A stretch of DNA of 64,000 bases from Stomorhina lunata (lineage: Eukaryota > Arthropoda > Insecta > Diptera > Rhiniidae), in the NCBI GenBank assembly GCA_933228675.1, contig OW121740.1, positions 58,033,000 to 58,096,999 on the forward strand. Reading direction: 5' to 3'. The notes beneath the pieces are model-generated. The model saw only the letters and a program-made list of their open reading frames with translations. It was not told where the DNA came from and made no database searches. The position numbers and the translations under genes are program-made. Positions 22,540 through 34,046 of the stretch are shown in pieces. The stretch's first letter is position 1. Each line of letters opens with the position of its first letter.

Positions 22540-24260
22540 AATTACTTAAATATTTTTCAATAGAAAGTTGTATTTTAAATTTAGCAACATTATTTCAATA
22601 TAAATTTGTATTCTGCGACCAGCAACATTGTTTAAACAGAAAAATGTATCCCGAGACTAGCAACATTGTTTAAAGAAAAATATATTCCAAGACCAGCAAG
22701 CTTGTTTAATTAGAAAAATGTATCCTGAAACATTATTTCAATAAAAAAAATGTATCCTAAAATGTATAAAGAAAATATTCTGAGTCCAGCAACATTGTTT
22801 GTTCAGAAAATTGTATTCTAAGACCAGCAACATTGTTTCAAAATATAAATGTACCCTGAGACAAGCAACATTATTTCAATAGAAAATTGTATTCTGAGAC
22901 CAGCAACATTGTTTAAATAGAAAAATGAATCCTGAGAGTCGCCATATTGATTCTAAGGACAAATATATTCTGAGACCAGCAACATTGTTGGTTTTGAAAA
23001 TTGTATTCTCAGCCCAACAACATTGTTTTAAAAGATAAATGTATCCTGAGACTAGCAACATTATTTCAATAGAAAATTGTATTATGAGACCAGCAACATT
23101 GTTTAAAAAAATGTATCCTGAGAGCCGCAACATAATTTCTAAAGAAAAATATAATCTGAGACGAGTAATATTGTTTGTTTAGAAAATTGTTTACTCAGAC
23201 CATTAAGATTGTTTCTATAGAAAAATATAGAAAATGTATCCTGAGACGAGCAACATTAATTTTATAGAAAAATATATTCTGAGACAAACAACACTGTTTG
23301 TTTAGAAAATTATATTCACAGACCAGCAACATTGCTTCAATATATAAATGTATCCTGAGACCAGCAACATTATTACAATAGAAAGCTGTATTTTGAGACA
23401 AGCAACATTGGTTAAATAGAAAAATATATCCTGAGAGCTGCAACATTATTTCTAAAAAAAAATCTGATACCAGCAACATTGTTTGTTTTAAAAATTGTAT
23501 TCATTGTACACATTGTCTTAAAATATGACTTTATCCTAAGACTAGCAACATTATTTCAATAAAAAATTTTATTTTGAGACCATTAAGATTGTCTCAATAG
23601 CAAAATGTATCCTGAGACCAGCAGCATTATTTCTAAAGAAAAACATATTCTAAGTCCAGCATAATTGTTTGCTTAGAAAATTGTATTCTGAGACCACCAA
23701 CATTGTTTCAATATATAAATCTATCCTGAGACTAGCAATATTATTTCAATAGAAAATTGTATTCTGAGACCAGCAACATTGGTTAAATAGAAAAATGTAT
23801 CCTAAGAGAAATATACTATATATTCTGAGAACAGCAACATTGTTTATTTGCAAATTATATTCTTAGCTCAGCAACATTGTTTCAATAGATAAATGTATCC
23901 TGAACATTCTGAGACTAGCAACAGTGTTTGTTAGAGACTAGCAACATTATTTCAATAGAAAATTGCATTCTGTTTAAAAAGAAAAATATATCCTGAGACC
24001 AGCAACATCATTTCTAAAGAAAAATTTATTCTGAGTACAACAACTTTGTTTAAAAAATTGTATTCTCAGACCTGCAACAATGTTTCAATTTAATGTATCC
24101 TGAGACTAGCAACATTATTTAAATAGAAAATTGTATTTTTAGACCAGCAACATTATTTCTATAGAAAAATGTATCCTGAGACCAGCAACATTGAATATAA
24201 AGTATGTATATAGAAAATTTAATCTTGAATACAGAAAAATGTTTATATAGAAAAATATTT
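22540..24260. repeat. 37-38 bp minisatellite with five-unit higher-order repeat
   Basis: The basic unit is GAGACCAGCAACATTGTTT followed by a variable AATAGAAAA part and GTATCCT or GTATTCT. Five unit subtypes occur in a fixed order. The marker subtype TTGTTTGTTTAGAAAATTGT recurs at about 22,795, 22,984, 23,171, 23,294, 23,479, 23,665, 23,840 and 24,045. Spacings are 189, 187, 123, 185, 186, 175 and 205 bp. Open frames on the minus strand, rich in SQNTIFY and NVAGLRI phrases, are by-products of the repeat. Confidence 0.85.
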
Positions 24261-25984
24261 ACTTTCGACCAGCAGAGCCTGTTTCGCATAGATTCGGCGC
24301 AAGTTGTCGCTAGAACTATATGAATCTCCTAGTAGTCCTTATGAAATTTCGTGAGCATATTTTGAGTTAAACAGATACGTTTCGTACTTAACAACAAAGT
24401 GTGAAGTCATCATTTTTTAATCAAATTTTCCATCTCTAAACATACGAGGGTTTCTACATGTGCTTAAATACTTACATACATATGTACGAGTATATGTATG
24501 TGTAGAAATTCGTATATAGTAAAGTACATACCCAGTAGTTTAAAAACTGTTTAAACTTATAAGCTGTAAACATGATGGCAAGCAATTAAATGCTTATATT
24601 ATTACATAACAATGTATTGAGGTAAAAGCTTATTTCTTAGCAGAGCGGAAGCAATTATGTAATGTATAGGATAAGTTCAGATTGATTCAAAAGTGTGTAG
24701 TACTACAATTATTTGGGATTGTAGAACATTCGTCTCTTTTGAAAGCGTTTTGAAGCAAGCAATAAACCCAGGTTTCGGAGATGAGCCCTTACTTTAAAAC
24801 TGCTTGGTTTTTAGGATTTTGGATACAAAAAATTGTATGCATGAATAGTAAAACTTGTAGAATAAGGATAGCAGTAGAACCATTACTAATTTGAAAGAAC
24901 GTGCTCGGGGTTTTGGTCATCCTAGTGTCTTGCAGTTTGAGTTTTATGTGAGTTTGTAAAATGTATGTCAAACATGTTGCAGAATGTGAACAAAATATAT
25001 ATTTTTTGATAACTTTTCTATTTTAAATTTTCATTGCTTTTAATTCTTTTTTCCTCATACATATTCTTTTTTGGTAAAAATTTTCTAGTGTTTATTTATT
25101 TTTTTAGTTCTGCTTACTTTTATAATATTTTCATATTTATATTTTATCGGTGTCTGTTGAAGTAGCATTGGTCAGGAGCAGGATATTATAAAGTTCTGAT
25201 AAAAAAAATTTAATAAAAACATTTATCAAATAAAGAAATTGTTAAAGTATTTAGAAAACAAAAAAAAAAATAATAAAAAGATTTACATTAGTGTATTGCA
25301 TTAGGATCCCAATTTATTGCAATTATTTATTATTCTAATAGTTATTTGACAAAGCCAAAATATATTGGTGGTAGCTTTCCTAGATGTGTTTTGATGTTTG
25401 GTTAGGCCATCATAATCAAGAGCAGTATTCCTACTTCTAGACAGAGCGTAAATCACGCATTATATCATATTTTCAAAACAAAATAAATACGAATTATAGT
25501 TTCTAACAAATATCTACATTTAGCGAAGATATTCATATAAACAGAAACACACACCGTTTTCAAGAATTTGGTTCTACCAAAAAAAAAAAAAAACTATTTA
25601 TTACAATGATATATAATAGAAATATATTGGAATTCTAGTGCAATACACTTATGTAAAACTTTTTAATAAAATGTTTGACACCCTATAGTTCTTCAAAAAC
25701 TCTGCTAAACGAAAACAATACAAAAGAATTTACATATCGTTGGTTTCATGTAAAAAGGCCCTAACTTGCAAATTTACAACTTTACAGGAGAAGCTAAAAA
25801 CGGATTTAAAACAGTAATTGACAAAATTGTACGTTTTTTAAATGCAGTTATTATTAAAATGAAGGATGAATTTAGTTTTCAAAACTTTTTTTTAATTTTT
25901 AACTAAACTGAGATAGGTCTTTTTGTACTCTCATTTCGGACCATAAAAGGAACATAGGGTTTTTTTCTGTAGTGATGAAAACAA
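24261..25984. other. Unique AT-rich region
   Basis: 24,280-24,420 is less AT-rich and more complex (TTCGGCGCAAGTTGTCGCTA phrase) and may be a fragment of an element I do not recognise. The rest shows no gene or ordered repeat. Confidence 0.35.
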
Positions 25985-26765
25985 ATTATATTAAGGAAAG
26001 CTTAACATATTAAATATTTTCTATAGAAAAGCTAAAGATTTCTGTAGAAAAGCTTTCAATAGCGAATGTATTCTAAAGGAAATCTTCACAAAATCGATAC
26101 AAAAATTTTTTTTCTAAAGAAAAGCTTTCGATATTGAAAGTTTGTCTTCAAATGGTTTCTATATGAAATCTTTTGATTATCAAAGCTTTATAAAGGAAAT
26201 CAAAAGTTTTCTATAGAAAATCAAGCTTATTAAAGAAAGCCTTTTTAGATATTGGCAGTTTTATATTGGAAGGTTTTAAGTACTTAGAAAGCTTTGGATA
26301 TTAAAAATACCCTTTAGGAAATCTGTTGATATAAAAGGTTATTTAATATCAACAGAAAATATTTTGACGACAATAGTTTTATGTATAAGAAATCTTTTGG
26401 TATCGAATGTTCTCTATATGAAATTTTTCAATATCAAAATTTTATTATAAGAAAACTTTCGACATCGAAAGTTATATATAGAAAATCTTTTTTTAAAGCT
26501 TTCAATATGGAATGATTTTAGTTGAAAGTTTTTTTTTATCAAAAGTTACCCATAGGAAAGCTTTTAATATTGAAAGTTTTATATAAGCAAACATTTTTCG
26601 ATGAAGACATACTGTTTATTATAGGAATCGTTTCGACATCGAAAGTTTTATATAAGAATTTTTAATATCAACCGGTTTTTAGAAAGCTTTAGTTATTAAA
26701 GTATCTATAGGAAAGCTTCTGATATTGAAATTTTTCTATTAAGTTTTCTATAGAAGTTTTATATA
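25985..26765. repeat. Degenerate tandem repeat with CTATAGAAA/AAAGCTTTCGATAT phrases
   Basis: About 25 loosely conserved ~30 bp units alternate AAAGCTTTCGATATTGAAAG-like and TTTTATATAGGAAA-like phrases. TTTTCTATAGAAAA, the core of the 54.8-60.1 kb satellite, appears at about 26,020 and 26,205. The array resumes at 27,353. Confidence 0.7.
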
Positions 26766-26993
26766 CCGGTATGTGATGGAAATTGTTCGTTTTCAAAACG
26801 ATCGATTTCTGATATATTTTTGAGATTATTTTAGGTTATTTTCCCAAAAAATAAAATTTGTCCTTTAATCCTTTTGACTGATATCTTATCTTTTATTTTG
26901 ATTTAAAATTTTTGTGGAAATGGGGAAAATTATCTCAAAAATAAATCTGAAATCGATCGATTTGAAAACGATCGATTTATATCACATACCAGA
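26766..26993. mobile_element. 228 bp palindromic MITE-like element
   Basis: Arms of ~70 bp: the left begins CCGGTATGTGAT and carries TTTTCAAAACGATCGATTTC. The right carries the inverted match and ends ATCACATACC. The centre is short. It interrupts the degenerate array. Confidence 0.75.
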
Positions 26994-27029
26994 TAATAAA
27001 TTTCCTATCTGAAATATTTTGACGGGAAA

Positions 27030-27354
27030 TCGTCGTGCGGGAGTTTGTGTCCTATGCGCCATTTTACACATTTTGAGTTAATGATGCCATTTTAGATTTT
27101 CGACCCTAAGTTTTTTAAATCTACAATCCGTTTTCGACTATCTCGTCTAGTTTCTGAGATAAATAGTGCCTCTTTTGTTCTATATCCTTCAAAACAGTTT
27201 TTTGTGCTGTTTTGCTCTATACGCCAAATATAAGGAGCAAAAATCTCAAACTTCTATTGTATAGTTTTTTTGGAAAAATTAAATTAAAACTTTAAGATCG
27301 ATTTTCTCAAAATGCATTTTTGGCGTATAGAGCACATAAACTCCCGAACGACAA
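27030..27354. mobile_element. ~325 bp inverted-repeat element
   Basis: Arms of ~48 bp: the left has GTCGTGCGGGAGTTTGTGTC and TATGCGCC, the right has GGCGTATAGAGCACATAAAC and TCCCGAACGAC. Another internal CTCTATACGCC lies at about 27,217. It lies 36 bp from the previous palindromic element, and both sit within one degenerate array. Confidence 0.75.
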
Positions 27355-27530
27355 AATGTTTTATATACAAAATTTTTCGACATCGAAAGTTTATAATAGA
27401 AAACCTTTCAACATTGAATGTTTTATATAGGAAAAATTTAAATACATAATGGCATAATAACTTTATTGGAAAACATTCGATGTGAAATATTTTCAATAGA
27501 AAGCTTTAGATATAAAGAAAAAGATTGCCT
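27355..27530. repeat. Continuation of the degenerate 30 bp array
   Basis: Phrases TTTTCGACATCGAAAGTTTA and AAACCTTTCAACATTGAATG match those before 26,765, showing that the two palindromic elements landed in a pre-existing array. Confidence 0.65.
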
Positions 27531-28886
27531 TAAAGTTTTGTGTGGAGGTGTATTTGTGTTACAGGCATTGGAATCAATTTAGAAAAAAGTGTGAGTTAGG
27601 GCTTTTCTTCAATAAACCAACGATATGTAGATTATGTTCAACGTATTATTATTGATCTCCAATGTACTTTCTTATTTCCTCTTAGGCTGAGCTCAACAAT
27701 CCTATACAAACTAAGATATATGACTTAATCTTACCCATTTGCCAAAACTCCCCTTAGATATAACTTCCTTCCCAAAATATTTTCCCATTCCATCAAATAA
27801 ATCTTAGCAGCTTAATGTGAACCTATGTTTTACTGCTCTTGATATCTTACTAAGTTCGGGTTGTAAGACTTTAATCAAGGCTATATAGAACCCATTTGAG
27901 CCACTTTTCTTAAATCAAAACCCCGAGATAAATACAAAACTTTAAATATTTCTATATTTATTTTTTAGAAAAAGGATTTAAAAATCTTGCCTACACTTGT
28001 TGTCTTAAATCAAAAAAATATTTTAAATTCCATTCATGTTCTAATACCTTAAGGATATGAATTCTCGTATAAACTAATAGTTATACAGAAATTTTCTTAT
28101 ATGTGACAGTATGTGAATTTGTAACTGTAAACTTAGCTTTTGGCCTTTTTAAAACAAACTTTCACATACACACACATACATACACACTCTTAAGCAAATT
28201 GTCCATGTATGTGTTTGATAATCCTGCAGCCAATACATGAAAACACCTACAAACATATACATATGTAAGTGCATACAAACTTTTTAAACAAAAAAATCGA
28301 AGGTCCTTGTAAGTTTTATAGTTTTCTAAAATTTACACACTCTTACCATAGATCCTTTTATATCAAATATAACTTGTATGTACTCCTATCTATTGGTCGT
28401 ATCATTCATTTAATATTAGCTATAGCTCTTTAAAAGATAAACACATTTTCTATTTTAATATTATTTGAAATTAAATTGACCGAGAATGTAAAAAAAACTT
28501 TATGTGATATGTTTTCCAAGAGAAAGAATAAAAAATAAAACTACTTTAAAACTTTTGCTCTATGTTAAAAGGACTTTAAGCATGCAGATGTTTCAGATAT
28601 AATGGAAGAGAAGGTTATGTAAAATTTAAGATTTTGATCAAAATGGATAAAGGTTTTATCCAATATCGATTGAGTCTAATGACGGGAAGCCTTATAGTAA
28701 ATCAGACAAATATTCTATATCACTGAGATTCGGAGAACTGATAACTTCCTATAGTTTCCCAGACAATGGTTAGGATAGGGGGTTGCTTACCCTACCTCTA
28801 CCTTGAAGAAATTTGTCTCTTGCAGTCAAAAGTAAATGGAGCCAGGTGTGACACATCGACGACTCAGCCACACTCGTGCAATTTAT
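27531..28886. other. AT-rich region, no recognised gene
   Basis: Includes a CACATACACACACATACATA microsatellite at about 28,162-28,186. Nothing else ordered is seen. Confidence 0.4.
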
Positions 28887-29390
28887 ATGGATAACTTATA
28901 TAAAACAAAACAAAAAATATAACTTCTAATGTTTCATTTTATTAAAAGACAGGTTTAGGGAAATATGTCTCATGGTAGGGCAGAATGGTTCACTAGATGA
29001 ATGGACTTTTAATTGTTCTAATTTGAATTTAGTGCAACTTAAGACAAATGCTGACGGACTTAGAGGAGAAGAAGACTTGACCTTTCCAGAATTGGGAAAT
29101 TTCAGAAGAGAAAGCGAATAAAGGAGAAACTCTTGCTCCAATCTCAAAAACATTGTCAATATGAATCCAACTCAACGCTTAGGAGAGAAAATTGGCTCAG
29201 AACAACGTTGGCCAAATGAGAGTGCTCAATCTCAAAATGAGAATGTACTGTATGTTTTGTTATTGTAGTATACATTTTTGTCTGTGTTTTTTTTTTTTTT
29301 TGGCACGAGTAAAGAAAAAGTTTTTGTGTTTAATGTAAATTGCGGTTTTCCCCAGCCACGTAAATAATGGCCAATGTTGGTCTAGAACAG
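28887..29390 (-). repeat. Module shared with 46,726-47,232, inverted
   Basis: Nearly identical in reverse orientation to 46,726-47,232. It includes a 77-codon open frame (28,926-29,159, minus; MTMFLRLEQEFLLYSLSLL). The two copies differ at four residues (P/S, V/I, E/K, F/S), with few silent changes, so the frame shows no sign of protein-level constraint. A long A/T run and a CAACGTTGGCCA palindrome are also shared. Function unknown. Confidence 0.7.
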
Positions 29391-30195
29391 CCCAGTAAGA
29401 ACAGTGTCAAAAGTTTGAAATATGATGACTTTTACATTTGATATCAAACGTTTTTTTCAAACTTTTTTTAAACTTGAACAGATGTTTGAGATTCACATTC
29501 ATTTTTAAATGAGGGTTCATTTGAGAATAAACGTTTCAAAATTGATAGTTTCTCAAATTGAGAATAAAGGTTATTCTCAAATCATTATGAAACCCTAAGA
29601 TGATTTGAGAATAATTTGAAAAATTGTGGTATATAAATTTAATATCAAACCTTATTTCAAATTTTGTTCAAACATTCAAAAATATAATTTATGTTAAATA
29701 AAATTAATGTTTAAGATATTTTAATGGAATGGCATTGCATTTCAAAGAAATTCGTTATTTCTTTCGGATTTTTAAAAATTGATCCATATTTGACCATAAA
29801 ACCTTGCTTAAAAATTTTCAACATCAAAAAATCAATAATAAGTAAATTTTCTTTGTTTCTTAAAATTTGTTTACCTAACAATAAAACAATTATATTTTAA
29901 GCAAAAGAATTCAAATATGATGATCAAAATCAAAATAAACAAACTCAAAAATATCAAAAATACAACGCCATTTTATTTATGTTCCACATGTAGCTGATAT
30001 CCACATTTGAAAAACCTTTAAGAATGAGGTTTGATAATGATTAGAGAATAAAGGCATTTCTCAATTTGAGAATAAAGTCCCCTTTTTGTTGAGAACGCTA
30101 TTATTCTTAAATCAGTATCAAACGTTTGACCTTTGAAAAAAGATTTATTTTCAAATCATCCTCAATTTGAGAATAAACCTTTTTTTCTTACTGGG
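29391..30195 (-). mobile_element. 805 bp MITE with CCCAGTAAGAA ends
   Basis: Starts CCCAGTAAGAACAG and ends TTCTTACTGGG, an 11 bp terminal inverted repeat. The interior is packed with TTTGAGAATAA and its complement TTATTCTCAAA in both orientations, so long parts can fold back. It is the reverse of 45,899-46,725. Direct flanks are AG..AG and not TA, so its boundaries here may have been altered after insertion. Confidence 0.75.
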
Positions 30196-30240
30196 AGAGA
30201 TTGGCACAAACACATCAACATTTTGAGTTTGTGTGTGTGA

Positions 30241-30420
30241 GAAAAATTTTCAATTTAAATTTTTTTCTATAGAAAAATTTTAGATTTAAAATTTTTTGTA
30301 TAGAAAAATTTACAATATAAAATATTTTGTATAGAGAAATTTTAAGTATGAAATTTGTTGTATAGAAAAAATTTCAGTGAAAATTTGTGATTAAAAAAAA
30401 CTTTCAATGGACATTTTTAA
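30241..30420. repeat. Degenerate ~30 bp repeats with TTTCTATAGAAA-like cores
   Basis: Five or six units of AAAATTTT...GTATAGAAAAATTT. One core reads TTTTCTATAGAAAA. Related in core to 42,380-42,990 and to the 54.8 kb satellite. Confidence 0.65.
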
Positions 30421-30445
30421 TATTCAGCTATATTTATGTTATGCT

Positions 30446-30960
30446 AGCTGTACCCTGCGCGCTTTGCTGCTCCACCAACTAAAAAAAGTTTGAAAGAAAG
30501 ACATTAAACAAATATTCAATTAAAATGGAATCATTTTATTGATTTTGCCCGATCAGTACATGATCAAATGAATAGTTTCCAGTAGCGCCATTTGTTGAAA
30601 ATTGGTCATAAAAATTTAGAAAACTTCGCCACAACTTTGCTAAATATCATAGCATGATCAAATGAACAGTTTACGATTTAATTTAATTTGAGTAATTTCA
30701 GTGGCGTCACCTATCGGAAATTGGTCTTACCATATTAAAAACCTTTGTCGGCTCGTGCGCAACAACTTTTCTAAAGATAATAGCATGATCAAATGCACAG
30801 TTTACGATTTAATTAACTTTAAGCAATTTTCAGTGGCGCCACCTGTTGGAACTTTGCCAAACCAACTTAGCAATGTTCGTCGGCTCATGCGCAGTAACAC
30901 AGAAGCCAATCAGAATTCGCTGAAGAAATACTACAAAAGGCCGTTGTAGATCAAGATGAA
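30446..30960. repeat. ~130 bp tandem-repeat element, short copy
   Basis: Begins AGCTGTACCCTGCGCGCTTT. Three units carry a GTGGCGCCACCTG-type box (about 30,582, 30,701, 30,832), a CTCATGCGCAACAACTTT phrase, ATAGCATGATCAAATG and CAGTTTACGATTTAATT. The same units form a longer array at 50,200-51,030. A frame at 30,701-30,949 is open through the repeat but not gene-like. Confidence 0.8.
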
Positions 30961-31212
30961 TCTCTTGGGTTGAGTCCAACTTTAAGATTGGACTTTTGAA
31001 GGAATCTAAGGAAGATGAATCATTCTAGAGCGCAGAATGACAGAGGTGGTGAAGATTGTAACTGCTGAACTAGAAGATATTTTGATTTTCTGATGTCCGT
31101 TATTCAGAGCAGCAGCGACTTTTGCCCGTCTATTAAGCATGAGGTAAAATCAGCTTGCGAGATTTAACCAGGGGCTAAATCGCCGCATTCGATATCGATT
31201 GAAAACTCAGAC
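30961..31212. other. Moderately complex sequence, unrecognised
   Basis: Less AT-rich than its surroundings. It has no long frame and no protein match I recognise. It could be a mobile-element or gene remnant. Confidence 0.3.
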
Positions 31213-31313
31213 TTTTAAGAGAATATCGTGTAACATACCATAAGGATTTTCAAAATAATTTATTTTAAGAGAATATTGTGTAACATACCATACGGATTTT
31301 CAAAATAATTTAT
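31213..31313. repeat. Exact-type 50 bp tandem duplication
   Basis: TTTTAAGAGAATATCGTGTA to ATTTTCAAAATAATTTAT occurs twice in succession, with only two or three mismatches. A young duplication. Confidence 0.9.
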
Positions 31314-32235
31314 TTTGCAAATAGTTTAATAAAATTTGATATCTTAACATATAAGTTTGTTTGTCAAAATATTCAGTTTAAATGAAATTTTTTATAAATT
31401 AGTTATAATGTAGTGATCTTTATATGTTATATATTATTTAGATTATCCTAAAAGTATGCTACACAAATGTTTCTGAAATATCCGACATTTCTATCGAAAG
31501 CGGTGATTTGGCCCCAGACAAGTGCTGCACCGGAAAAAATGTGCTGATTTTTTTTTTCTTGAATTGTACAACCTTTTCAGAGACCAAGACTCTAAATTTC
31601 CTACTACCTCTCACAAACAACCACCCATTGCAAGGAGTAAATTTGTCACTCCCAGACACTTGTCGTAAGCAAACTCTTAAGTTGTCTGTCTCCTCGTGCA
31701 TCATTGACAATATGTTGTTCTTTAAAATCGTATTAAATAGTTTGTTTATAAATAACTTTCCTTCATATTAGTTTATATTTTTTCTCCCATTTTTTATATT
31801 TAACTTTTTATTCAGCAAAAAAAAAAGGAAAAGGAAATATTTATTTTTTACTTTTTTATGAAATTGTTAAAATAAATATTTATAAAACTTCTTTTTTACT
31901 TTCGTAATTCAGTTTGAAAGTGTTTGTTAAAGGCAATTTTGTTGGAAAAAGCATAACAAAATGTGAGTCAGCAGAAAATGTATTTAAAAGTAGTAGCAAG
32001 TAAAATGTTGACAAATTTTATAAAAGTTTATTTTTTGTTAACTCATTTTATTCTATTCTACTATATAGGCTATTTGTATAAAAGAAAGCAGAGTATGTAG
32101 TGTTGTTATTATTTTTTAAGTAAACTTTGCAAGTGCTAATGAACCATAAGATTTACTTAAAAGTATGTAAACAAATTAAATTTTGTTACTTAGGAAAAAG
32201 GGTTAAGTAGGATGTAATGATATCGAAAGCAAATA
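31314..32235. other. AT-rich region, no gene assigned
   Basis: 31,500-31,710 is more complex and open on both strands (for example minus-strand NLRVCLRQVSGSDKF), but no family is recognised and I do not call a gene. The rest is simple AT-rich DNA. Confidence 0.35.
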
Positions 32236-33517
32236 AAGAGTGTTCTAAAAAAAATATGCATTTACTATTTTAGACAAAATTTATCCATAGTGCAAGAAAT
32301 AATTTATTTTTTGATCAAGTTAGTTTCTATAGATATGTCAGATACTATTATTTTAGAAATTATTAATTTTCAATAGTTATTTCAATCAAAATGGACTGTG
32401 AAAAAAAAGTTCGTGAAAATATAATTAAAACTTTTCAAAAAAATCCGTCATGGACTTTTAAAAAAATAGCTAAAAATTTGAAAGTTGAAGCTCGAACGGT
32501 TTCTAATGCCATCAGACGGTATAAGGAAAACCTGAGCATTGAAAGAAAACCTGGTCCCTGATCAAGGTTTTCTACAGATATTGGTAAGGTAAAAGAAGTC
32601 GAGCGACTCTTTCGAAGAGCGCCTAACACTTCTTTAAGAAAAGCAGCTCGTACGGTGAAATGTTCTACGAATTTTGCACATAGAGTCAAAGCTTATGCGG
32701 GACTGAAGACATACAAAGTCCAAAAGGTTCCAGATCGCAATGCTATAAAGAACTTAGAAGCAAAAAAACGAGCGAAAAAATTGAAGTCTGATTTTATAAA
32801 AAAATACACCTGTTGTGTGATGGATAATGAAACATACGTACTGGCAGACTTTTCTCAACTTCCTGGTCAATATTTTTATGTTGCTGATAAACGGGGCAAT
32901 GTTCGGCAAGAGTTTCGCACAAAAAAACAAACAAAATTTCTCGTGTGGCAAGCTATTTGCAGTTGTGGCAAAAGAAGTAAAGTATTTGTGGCATCTGGCA
33001 CAATAAACACAGAAATTTATATAAAGGAGTGCCTACAAAAACGGTTGTTACCCTTTTTAAGAGAGCACAGAGTGACTACATTTTTTTGGCCCGATTTGGC
33101 ATCATGCCATTATGGAAAAAAGGCACTTGAGTGGTACTCAAAGAATAATGTCATTTTTGTACCACGAGAGGCAAATCCACCTAACTGTCCAGAACTTCGG
33201 CCTGTGGAAAGGTATTGGGCTCTGGTAAAAAAGGAATTGAAGAACACAGGAAAGATTTCCAAGAACATGTCCGATTTTAAGCGCAGGTGGAACACATGCT
33301 CCAAAAAGGTATCAGAAGCAACTGTAAAATCTTTAATGGGAGGGTTTCCGAAAAAAGTCGATAACTTTGCAAAACCCGAGTACTAAGTAAACATTTTAAT
33401 GCTAATTGATTTTGTATAATATGTCATTATATTTGCATATTTTGTAGACTTTTTATATTAAAAGGTTTGATTTTTATTTAAGAAAATCCAACTACAAATT
33501 TTATTTAGAGCACTCTT
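32236..33517 (+). mobile_element. Full-length DD37E Tc1/mariner element, copy 2
   Basis: A 1,282 bp element with the same AAGAGTGTTCTAAA / TTTAGAGCACTCTT ends as copy 1 and TA on both sides (32,234-32,235 and 33,518-33,519). Its transposase frame is intact except for one stop codon. Confidence 0.92.
32391..33386 (+). pseudogene. DD37E transposase, one in-frame stop
   Basis: 331 codons from ATG (MDCEKKVRENIIKTF) to TAA after NFAKPEY, in a single frame, interrupted only by TGA at 32,559-32,561 (codon 57). Helix-turn-helix at residues ~18-45 (WTFKKIAKNL, ARTVSNAIRRY). Catalytic triad: the Asp of VMDNETYV, the Asp of WPDLASCHYG and the Glu of RPVERYWALV. Exactly 37 residues separate the last two, which places it in the DD37E group (known from mosquito DD37E and TRT elements) and outside Tc1 (DD34E) and mariner (DD34D). 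The first-Asp motif has Asn where copy 1 has Asp at the following position. The stop lies in a ~20 bp stretch that reads like an inverted version of copy 1 at the same place. Some cells could read through or start downstream, but I consider it non-functional. Confidence 0.88.
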
Positions 33518-34046
33518 TACATAACAAAAACAACATTTTCAAAAAGGTTTAAATCCGAAATTGTCAATCCATACGCATTCAGAAATGAGCACTCTGGATA
33601 TTGGTCAATATAACTTTATTGGTCAGTATAACTTTAGTATAACGTTCGAAAACTAATTAAGAAAGTAAGAAAGAGAAATATGCTTACTGTACTACGCTAT
33701 CTCTAATAGTTTAAGAGATATTTAACGAAATGTCGTATATAACATATTATCTATGTATTCTTGAGACTTTGCTTCATCTGATTACAACTTTCTGAAGTAA
33801 ATGGATAACGCAGGGTATGTTTCAGCACTAATAACACACAATGACAAAATTTGACTTTTTGAAATTTTCCAGAAATATTTTTCGATTTTCCATTAGATTT
33901 TTATGTCACAATTTCAAATCAAGTAGCCGTTTTTTAAGTAAACTAGCTTTAGTTTTTTGTAAATAGCTTTTTTTTTGTATTTAAGTATTTAAGCACTTTT
34001 ACGAATTTTAGATAGTTTTGATATCAGTTGTGATAAAACTTTCGCG
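33518..34046. other. Spacer and upstream region of a broken repeat gene
   Basis: 33,590-33,640 has a duplicated TTGGTCA(A/G)TATAACTTTA phrase. The stretch directly before 34,047 probably belongs to the same repetitive element as the pseudogene, but ends cannot be set. Confidence 0.35.

Noticed and set aside
22876..23479. Two minus-strand frames of 85 and 94 codons
   Set aside because: Their residues repeat with the 37-38 bp minisatellite; no domain and no constraint.
31459..31771. Open frames on both strands in a more complex stretch
   Set aside because: No recognisable protein family, splice structure or conservation can be shown, so it is left as unassigned sequence.
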